From an uncultured Campylobacter sp. (GTDB lineage: Bacteria; Campylobacterota; Campylobacteria; Campylobacterales; Campylobacteraceae): a DNA stretch of 5,832 bases. This document shows, one piece after another, positions 1 through 4,450 of this stretch (position 1 is its first letter; each line of letters begins with the position of its first letter). The notes below the pieces were generated by a model, which made no database searches, had not been told where the DNA came from, and saw only the letters and a list, made by a program, of their open reading frames with translations. Location of the stretch: positions 1 through 5,832 of the forward strand of contig CALEHZ010000179.1 in NCBI GenBank assembly GCA_937875715.1, given 5' to 3'. Both the position numbers and the translations under genes were made by a program.

Positions 1-19
1 TTTGGGATTTAAATTTTTT

Positions 20-52
20 AAGTGAATTTTATAAAATCCATAAAATTCGCTT
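20..52. terminator. AT-rich hairpin after flgS, possible bidirectional terminator
   Basis: The arms at 20-32 (AAGTGAATTTTAT) and 40-52 (ATAAAATTCGCTT) are complementary except for one position that can form a G-U pair, around a 7-nt loop. It sits 8 bp beyond the flgS stop codon. On the plus strand it is followed by a TTTTTT run at 56-61, the classic intrinsic terminator order, so it may end a gene lying left of the window. On the minus strand, for flgS, the following T-run is poor. The arm sequence matches the hairpins at 4292-4446, so it may be a dispersed repeat used as a terminator rather than a unique one. Confidence 0.5.
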
Positions 53-59
53 GAATTTT

Positions 60-1037
60 TTAAGAATTTGGCAGAGTTATAGTAAAGATTTTTGGCTCGT
101 TTTGAAGCGCTAGAGAACCTTTGTGAGCGTTGATTATTTCGATACTTAGAGCAAGTCCAAGTCCATTGCCTTTAAGTTTTGTTGTTTTAAATGGCTCATA
201 AATCACCTTTGGGTCAATTTTTACGCCAGAATCACTTATTTCAAACTCGTGATTATCGGTATTGAAAGTGTGTTTTATGCTTAAAAATCCGCTTTCTTCA
301 TCGTTTTCTTCAATAGCATCAATAGCGTTAAATATAAAATTGCTAAAAACTAAATCCAAAAGGTCAAAATCAGCGCAAATCTCCCCATCAAAACCAGAAA
401 ATTCAAACTCAATTTCCTTGCTAAAATCGTAGCTTTTAAAAGCCTGTTCGCAAGATTCTTTTAGCTTTGAAAGTGGGAAATTTTGTTTATTTGCTCTCAC
501 GCCTTTTGTAAAGAGCAAAGTGGCTTTGATGATGCGCTCAACTCTAGCAAGGGCTTTTAAAATCTCTTCTATTAAGGGGCGATTTTTCTCATCGCTGCGC
601 TTTAAAAGTGTGCTGGTTAAAAGCGCCACAGCGCCGATTGGATTGCGTATTTCGTGGCTTAGATGAGCAGCAACTGCACCCATGCTAACAAGTCTTGCGC
701 TTCTTTTTTCAGCGCTAATATCAGTGGCTAAAATCACCTTATGTTCGCCACTTTTGGTGATTTTTACAGCATAAATCACACCTTTATACTCGATTTCTTG
801 GCTTTTATTGGCTAAATTTATTTGGCGAAAAACCTCAAAAAGCGGTGCAGCTAAAGTGTTTTGAATGACGATGTGACCGCAGTTATCCACAACCCACAAA
901 GCAGCACCAAGGCTTTCAACTATTTCTCGCACAAAAGTTTGTAGATTTTCATAGCTAGCACTTAGAATTTTATACTCTTTTTCTACCTTATAAGTTTGTT
1001 CTATTAGGTTTTCTAGCGTGGTTTTTATATCGCTCAT
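60..1037 (-). CDS. flgS: Soluble sensor histidine kinase, FlgS-like (flagellar regulation)
   Basis: This is a 325-residue kinase with no membrane segment or signal peptide. Residues 1-40 look like a coiled coil and about 41-110 resemble a PAS domain (ALWVVDNCGHIVIQN). The HisKA H-box is at 120-133, with HLSHEIRNP placing the phospho-acceptor at His128. The ATPase domain shows the N-box (FSNFIFNAIDAIEE, Asn237), the G1 box (DSG, 269-271), an F-box-like YEPFKTTK (280-287) and the G2 box (GNGLGLA, 290-296). In Campylobacter, FlgS is cytoplasmic, responds to the flagellar export apparatus and basal body, and phosphorylates FlgR to switch on sigma-54 flagellar genes. Assignment rests on the family-like N-terminus, soluble architecture and length. 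No response regulator is adjacent, consistent with flgR being unlinked. The ATG overlaps the upstream gene's TGA (ATGA) and follows a strong Shine-Dalgarno site, indicating translational coupling. A different cytoplasmic kinase of the same architecture is the main alternative. Confidence 0.85.
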   Translation of the reverse strand: MSDIKTTLENLIEQTYKVEKEYKILSASYENLQTFVREIVESLGAALWVVDNCGHIVIQNTLAAPLFEVFRQINLANKSQEIEYKGVIYAVKITKSGEHKVILATDISAEKRSARLVSMGAVAAHLSHEIRNPIGAVALLTSTLLKRSDEKNRPLIEEILKALARVERIIKATLLFTKGVRANKQNFPLSKLKESCEQAFKSYDFSKEIEFEFSGFDGEICADFDLLDLVFSNFIFNAIDAIEENDEESGFLSIKHTFNTDNHEFEISDSGVKIDPKVIYEPFKTTKLKGNGLGLALSIEIINAHKGSLALQNEPKIFTITLPNS

Positions 1038-1828
1038 AACACTTCCTTAAAATCATTTGGCTCAAAAAGTAGCACATTTGGCGCTTTTAAATTTTCTAGC
1101 TCTTTTGAAAATCCATAGCGTGAAAAAAGTGCGTAAAATTCTGGCTTAAAGCCTATATTTTCACACTTTGCTTGAAGTTCGCTAAGCAGTGATTTACACA
1201 CTTTGTGCGCTTTGTATTTTACCTCACCAGCAAGGCTGATTTTATCGCAATTTACAAAAATATCAATTTCATTGTTTTTATCCCAGTAGCTTGATATTTC
1301 ATCATCTTTAAGCCCAAGTTTTAGGCACAAAAACTTAGCGCAAATCAGCTCAAATGGTAGAGAATAATAGCTTTCTAATTTGCTCTTTATTTCTTGTAAA
1401 AGTGCGTTTTTATCGCATTCATCGCCGTTTTTGATAGTATTTAAATTTGGCTTAATAAACTTAAAATAAAAATGATAAAAATTTTTACTAAAATGAATTT
1501 TATCACTTACTTGATAGCGTCTAAGCTCACGGCTTAATTTTTGCCCAAATACAGCTACAGGCGCGCTTTCGTGCGTTTTTTCAAGTTTTATAAAATTCGT
1601 TTTTAAGAGTGAGTTTAAGCTAGATTTAAAGCGTGGATCATACATTTTATTTAGCTTTCTGCTGCTATTAGCAAGGCGCAGCAAAATGCCATTTTCATTG
1701 TAAGATAAAGAGCTAAAAATGCTTTCTATTTCATCAATACGCTCAAAAACTTGCTCTTTTATAGCAGGCAAAATTTCATCGTATTTTTTAAAAAATTCAA
1801 GCCCTTCAAAAACAAAATAAAACTCCAT
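1034..1828 (-). CDS. DUF234-type protein with PD-(D/E)XK nuclease-like signature, no ATPase domain
   Basis: This is a 264-residue protein of unknown function. Residues about 36-85 look like a winged helix (NENGILLRLAN, then SSLNSLLKTNFIKLEK), and the C-terminal half carries a PD-(D/E)XK-like signature: FELICAKFL with Glu160, YWDKNNEIDIF with Glu187 and Asp189, then GEVKYK with Glu202 and Lys204. This order matches the DUF234 region that normally follows a P-loop ATPase domain in archaeal and bacterial proteins of about 450 residues. No Walker A or B motif is present here, so this is a stand-alone tail. Its stop overlaps the flgS start, and it begins 32 nt after the HIT gene, so all three are probably co-transcribed. 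The ATG at 1828 has only a weak A-rich ribosome site. Nuclease activity is an inference from the motif; the natural substrate and any flagellar link are unknown. Confidence 0.75.
   Translation of the reverse strand: MEFYFVFEGLEFFKKYDEILPAIKEQVFERIDEIESIFSSLSYNENGILLRLANSSRKLNKMYDPRFKSSLNSLLKTNFIKLEKTHESAPVAVFGQKLSRELRRYQVSDKIHFSKNFYHFYFKFIKPNLNTIKNGDECDKNALLQEIKSKLESYYSLPFELICAKFLCLKLGLKDDEISSYWDKNNEIDIFVNCDKISLAGEVKYKAHKVCKSLLSELQAKCENIGFKPEFYALFSRYGFSKELENLKAPNVLLFEPNDFKEVL
1042..1048 (-). promoter_or_regulatory. Ribosome binding site of flgS
   Basis: On the minus strand AAGGAAG lies 4 nt before the ATG at 1037, inside the last codons of the upstream gene. It is the strongest Shine-Dalgarno match in the window. 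It supports this start and suggests that flgS can be initiated efficiently even though it sits third in the operon. Confidence 0.75.
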
Positions 1829-1860
1829 TGCTTTTTCTAGGCTTAAATGTGAAAAACGCG

Positions 1861-2226
1861 CTAATTCTTTGATAATTTGCCCCTTAAAAATTTCTCAAAT
1901 TTTTCCTTTTCAAGTTGCCTATTTTTGCCCTGCCTTTGCTTTTGCCCCCACATGCTCTCAGGGAAAAAACTATCGTCTTTAAAGCGTGCCATGATGTGTA
2001 AATGCACCTTTGGGACATAGTTTGCAAAGCTTGCCCAGTTGATTTTATCAGCTTTATAAAATTCAATCAAGGCTTTTTCGCAAATAAAAGCTATCTTAAA
2101 TAACGCTGTTTGCTCGCTTTCATCTAAATCGCTAAGTTCTTTTACCTGCCTTTTAGCAAAGATTTTTAGCCAAGGAATTTCAGCCTCTTCCCACTGGATA
2201 TAAAATAAATCATCTTCAAAAATCAT
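1861..2226 (-). CDS. HIT-family (histidine triad) nucleotide-binding protein
   Basis: This is a 121-residue protein whose key motif is VHLHIMARF at 74-82 (His75 and His77), followed by KDDSFFPESMWG at 83-94. HIT proteins hydrolyse or transfer nucleotides at a nucleotide alpha-phosphate (Ap4A, AMP conjugates and similar). The third histidine of the usual HxHxH is Met79 here; a proteobacterial subgroup with HxHxIxR followed by DDxxWPxPxWG looks similar, so this is probably a subfamily trait rather than decay. I chose the ATG at 2226 because the open frame upstream runs through the promoter and gives hydrophobic, unconserved-looking residues; from 2226 the protein starts MIFEDDLFYIQWEEAEIPWL, as HIT proteins do. 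The C-terminus is basic and helical (about 95-121). It is the first gene of the operon leading to flgS. The specific substrate cannot be assigned. Confidence 0.85.
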   Translation of the reverse strand: MIFEDDLFYIQWEEAEIPWLKIFAKRQVKELSDLDESEQTALFKIAFICEKALIEFYKADKINWASFANYVPKVHLHIMARFKDDSFFPESMWGQKQRQGKNRQLEKEKFEKFLRGKLSKN

Positions 2227-2250
2227 AAAAACCCCAAAAAATTTGGCAAA

Positions 2251-2256
2251 ATTATA
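2251..2256 (-). promoter_or_regulatory. -10 box of the HIT/DUF234/flgS operon
   Basis: On the minus strand TTGCTATAATTTTG contains a perfect TATAAT, 24 bp upstream of the HIT start codon, leaving a short leader. No good -35 hexamer is visible. This fits Campylobacter sigma-70 promoters, which rely on the extended -10 and periodic T-rich upstream DNA. It would drive all three minus-strand genes. Confidence 0.65.
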
Positions 2257-2288
2257 GCAAAATTGCCAAGTTTTTAGAAGTTTTAGGC

Positions 2289-2294
2289 TAAAAT
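2289..2294 (+). promoter_or_regulatory. Probable -10 box of thiL-truD
   Basis: TAAAAT, preceded by GC and a T-rich stretch (2271-2284), lies 23 bp before the thiL ATG at 2318. It is divergent from the TATAAT at 2251-2256, about 32 bp away, so the two RNA polymerase footprints would overlap and the promoters may compete. It departs from TATAAT at one position and is less certain than its partner. Confidence 0.5.
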
Positions 2295-2317
2295 TACGCA
2301 TAAAAAAAGTGAATTTT

Positions 2318-3136
2318 ATGGATAAAGAAAGCAAGATAATTTCTTATTTTTCACATGCTTTAAATGGCAATGACGGCGCTATTTTGGAGAATTTTTGTAT
2401 AAGCAAAGATCTTTTTATTGAAGATGTTCATTTTAAACGCTCTTGGCTAAATTACGCACAAATCGGCGCAAAAGCTGTGCTAATCAACATTAGCGATAGT
2501 TTTGCCATGGGCGCAGAGCCAAAATATGCTCTGCTTGGACTTGCCTTGCCAAAAAACCTAGCAAATGATGAAATCAAGGCACTTTGTAATGGTATTAAAA
2601 AAGAGTGCGAAAACTGGGGCGTAGAAATCATTGGCGGTGATACCACAAGTGCTGATAAAATCATCATTTCTCTTACAATTCTTGCTAAATTTATAAAACC
2701 CCTTATGCGAACTGGCGCTAAAAATGGTGATTTTGTAGCTTTTACTGGAAATTTAGGCTCCTCTTTAAAAGGACTAAAAGCTCTTAAAAACGGCGCAAAA
2801 CTAGCAAAAAATTCACGCTTTATTCGCCCAAATTTAAGGCGTGAATTTATCTTTAAAAGCTTGAATTTTCTGCGCTGCGGCATGGATATAAGTGATGGGC
2901 TAATAAACGATCTGCCAAAGCTTTTGGGGCAAAAAAGCATAAAACTAAGCACCAAACTCTCAAAGCAAAGCTGGCAAAGTGGCGAAGAATATGAAATGCT
3001 TGTATGTATTAAAAATTCGCACTTACAAAGGGTTTTAAATCTAGCTAAACAAACTCGCACAAAACTAAATATAATAGGACAAGTAAAAAATGGATATCTC
3101 AAACTACCAAAATACCACGCTTTCAAGCACTTTTAA
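2318..3136 (+). CDS. thiL: Thiamine-monophosphate kinase
   Basis: ThiL phosphorylates thiamine monophosphate with ATP to give thiamine diphosphate, the last step of cofactor synthesis, in the cytosol. Residue landmarks are GNDGAILE (17-24, equivalent to the GDD region), EDVHF (35-39), NISDSFAMGAEP (57-68), IIGGDTTS (104-111), RTGAKNGD (131-138), the second-domain GMDISDGLINDL (188-199) and SGEEYEML (221-228). The first domain therefore has the Asp-rich Mg/ATP elements of the PurM/ThiL fold, though the usual GDD reads GND here. At 272 residues it is shorter than the 325-residue E. coli enzyme, as expected for epsilonproteobacteria. I use the ATG at 2318 rather than the in-frame GTG at 2309, because AAGTGA just upstream can act as a weak Shine-Dalgarno and the GTG lies within it. 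The gene overlaps truD by 47 bp. No thiamine riboswitch precedes it. Confidence 0.93.
   Translation: MDKESKIISYFSHALNGNDGAILENFCISKDLFIEDVHFKRSWLNYAQIGAKAVLINISDSFAMGAEPKYALLGLALPKNLANDEIKALCNGIKKECENWGVEIIGGDTTSADKIIISLTILAKFIKPLMRTGAKNGDFVAFTGNLGSSLKGLKALKNGAKLAKNSRFIRPNLRREFIFKSLNFLRCGMDISDGLINDLPKLLGQKSIKLSTKLSKQSWQSGEEYEMLVCIKNSHLQRVLNLAKQTRTKLNIIGQVKNGYLKLPKYHAFKHF
3076..3079 (+). promoter_or_regulatory. Ribosome binding site of truD inside thiL
   Basis: AGGA lies 10 nt before the ATG at 3090, within the thiL coding region. No other ATG, GTG or TTG occurs in the truD frame until the conserved NFVVRE motif, so this site decides the start and requires truD to overlap the last 47 bp of thiL. 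Confidence 0.6.
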
Positions 3137-4277
3137 TCCTCTTAGAATAAGCTCGCACAGCCCAATTTTTGCACATTTTAGCAAAAATAGCGAAAATTTC
3201 GTGGTGCGTGAAGTGCCGCTATATGAAGCTAGTGGCGATGGCGAGCATATGCTAATTTGTGCTCAAAAAAAGGGACTTAGCACAAAAGAAATGCTTAGCA
3301 TTTTTAGCGCATTTTGTGGCGTAAAAGTCCGTGATATCGGCTTTGCTGGGCTAAAAGATAAAGAAGGGCTTACAAGCCAGTTTATCACAATTCCTAAAAA
3401 ATTCTGCCAAAGTTTAGAAAATTTTTCCCACGAAAATATTAAGATTTTAAGCGCAAAAGCCCATAATAACAAGCTTAGAGTGGGGCATTTAAAGGCAAAT
3501 TCATTTTTTATAAAGCTAAAAAAAGTTAGCAAAACTGATGCTAAAAAGCTAGAAAATGCCTGTAAAAACGCTGAATTTTTTGGAGTACCAAATTATTTTG
3601 GCTTTCAAAGATTTGGCAAGTTTGGCGATAATGCAGCGCAAGGCTACGAACTTTTAAAGGATCTTAAAAATGGCAAAAAATCACGCTTAAACCCAAAAAT
3701 GCACAACTTTTTAATCTCGGCTTTTCAAAGCGAACTTTTTAATCGTCTGCTTTCTTTAAGAGTTGAAATAAGCAAGTTTTGCGAGACTTTTAGCCCCGCT
3801 GAACTGCGTGAAATTTTTAATGCTTTTAAGCTAAATTTTAAAGAAAATGACCTTGAATTTTTTAAAAATCTAAAAAAGCAAGAGAATTTTTTTAAACTTT
3901 TTGTTGGAGATGTGCTAGGACATTATCCAAGGGGCGCGGTTTTTAGCTGTGATGATTTAAACGCTGAAATAATCGCATTTAATGAAAAGCGAAAAAGCCC
4001 ACAAGGCGCACTTTTTGGCAAAAAACTTTTTGCTAGTTCTGGCGTGGCAAAAAGCATTGAAGACATTATTATTTCGCCTTTTGCTGATGTTTTGGAGCTG
4101 ATGAATGGCTCAAGGCGGCCTTTTATCATTTGGCCGCAAAATTTAGAGTTTAAATACGACGAGCAAACAGCGCAATTTAGCCTTTCTTTTGAGCTTATAA
4201 AAGGTGCTTATGCTACGAATTTTTTGCGTGAAATTCTAGGCAAAGATGATATTTTTGATTTTTTTGAGGATGAGTAG
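3090..4277 (+). CDS. truD: tRNA pseudouridine(13) synthase TruD
   Basis: TruD converts uridine 13 of certain tRNAs to pseudouridine in the cytosol. Diagnostic motifs in order are ENFVVREVPLYEASGDGEH (35-53), DIGFAGLKDKEGLTSQ (82-97, catalytic Asp90), KLRVGHLKANSFFIKL (128-143), VPNYFGFQRFG (166-176), FLISAFQSELFNR (near 206-218) and, near the C-terminus, MNGSRRPFIIWPQ and KGAYATNFLREIL. All family landmarks are intact, so the enzyme should be active. At 395 residues it is somewhat longer than the roughly 370-residue C. jejuni protein as I recall it; part of the difference is an N-terminal stretch of about 30 residues before the first motif. Translation probably couples to thiL through the 47-bp overlap. 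The pairing with thiL looks like a conserved Campylobacter arrangement, with no known functional link. It ends at a cluster of hairpins. Confidence 0.95.
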   Translation: MDISNYQNTTLSSTFNPLRISSHSPIFAHFSKNSENFVVREVPLYEASGDGEHMLICAQKKGLSTKEMLSIFSAFCGVKVRDIGFAGLKDKEGLTSQFITIPKKFCQSLENFSHENIKILSAKAHNNKLRVGHLKANSFFIKLKKVSKTDAKKLENACKNAEFFGVPNYFGFQRFGKFGDNAAQGYELLKDLKNGKKSRLNPKMHNFLISAFQSELFNRLLSLRVEISKFCETFSPAELREIFNAFKLNFKENDLEFFKNLKKQENFFKLFVGDVLGHYPRGAVFSCDDLNAEIIAFNEKRKSPQGALFGKKLFASSGVAKSIEDIIISPFADVLELMNGSRRPFIIWPQNLEFKYDEQTAQFSLSFELIKGAYATNFLREILGKDDIFDFFEDE

Positions 4278-4291
4278 GGTTTTTCAAAAAG

Positions 4292-4327
4292 TGAATTTTT
4301 TAAAAGCTCTATTTTTTAAAAAATTCA
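4292..4327. repeat. Hairpin repeat 1 (14-bp perfect stem, loop GCTCTATT)
   Basis: The arms TGAATTTTTTAAAA (4292-4305) and TTTTAAAAAATTCA (4314-4327) are exact reverse complements around the 8-nt loop GCTCTATT. It begins 15 bp after the truD stop and is the first candidate terminator for truD. The stem is nearly all A-T and no clean T-run follows, so termination would be weak or would depend on the whole cluster. It shares its loop with the hairpin at 4369-4404. Confidence 0.75.
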
Positions 4328-4342
4328 GCTTAATGGTCAAAG

Positions 4343-4365
4343 AGTGAATTTTCATAAAATTCACT
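4343..4365. repeat. Hairpin repeat 2 (10-bp perfect palindrome)
   Basis: AGTGAATTTT (4343-4352) and AAAATTCACT (4356-4365) form a perfect inverted repeat with a 3-nt CAT centre. It could be a DNA-binding palindrome or a tight RNA hairpin. Its arm is the same sequence as the left arm of the hairpin at 20-52. Confidence 0.75.
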
Positions 4366-4368
4366 GCC

Positions 4369-4404
4369 TGAATTTTATGAAAGCTCTATTTTTCATAAAA
4401 TTCA
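4369..4404. repeat. Hairpin repeat 3 (14-bp perfect stem, loop GCTCTATT)
   Basis: The arms TGAATTTTATGAAA (4369-4382) and TTTCATAAAATTCA (4391-4404) pair perfectly around GCTCTATT. Relative to hairpin 1 the stem differs at two positions, and both changes are compensated on the opposite arm (T-A to A-T and A-T to G-C). This indicates that the paired structure, or inversion symmetry, has been preserved. Confidence 0.75.
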
Positions 4405-4406
4405 AT

Positions 4407-4446
4407 AGCTGAATTTTATAAAAGTAATTTTTCAAAAAATTCAGCT
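4407..4446. terminator. Hairpin repeat 4, candidate terminator of the minus-strand surface gene
   Basis: AGCTGAATTTT (4407-4417) and AAAATTCAGCT (4436-4446) are exact reverse complements. The interior can pair further (AAAA at 4420-4423 with the T-run at 4428-4432). It starts 4 bp beyond the stop codon of the minus-strand gene, in the position of a terminator. The left arm can also pair with 4320-4330 from hairpin 1, so alternative folds spanning the cluster are possible. Confidence 0.55.
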
Positions 4447-4450
4447 GCGT

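Noticed and set aside
1884..2066. 60-residue reading frame inside the HIT gene
   Set aside because: It is out of frame with the HIT motif and its product has no recognisable features.
1861..2226. Loss of HIT activity because the third histidine is Met
   Set aside because: Related proteobacterial HIT proteins with HxHx(I/V) at this place appear to be a normal subgroup, so decay is not supported.
2227..2317. Thiamine diphosphate riboswitch before thiL
   Set aside because: The leader would be only about 15-20 nt and lacks the conserved CUGAGA-type core.
2227..2334. Longer N-terminus for the HIT protein (36 extra residues)
   Set aside because: The extension crosses the TATAAT promoter box and the start region of the divergent thiL, and gives an unusual hydrophobic leader; the ATG at 2226 fits the family start.
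2452..3126. 224-residue minus-strand reading frame opposite thiL
   Set aside because: It lies entirely antisense to thiL, whose motifs are clear, and shows no recognisable family features.
3263..4129. Two minus-strand reading frames (3263-3532 and 3923-4129) opposite truD
   Set aside because: Both are antisense shadows of the conserved truD coding sequence, with no supporting motifs.
4278..4450. CRISPR-like array of repeats
   Set aside because: The units are inverted and overlapping, have no constant-length unique spacers, and no cas genes are present. They are palindromic hairpins.
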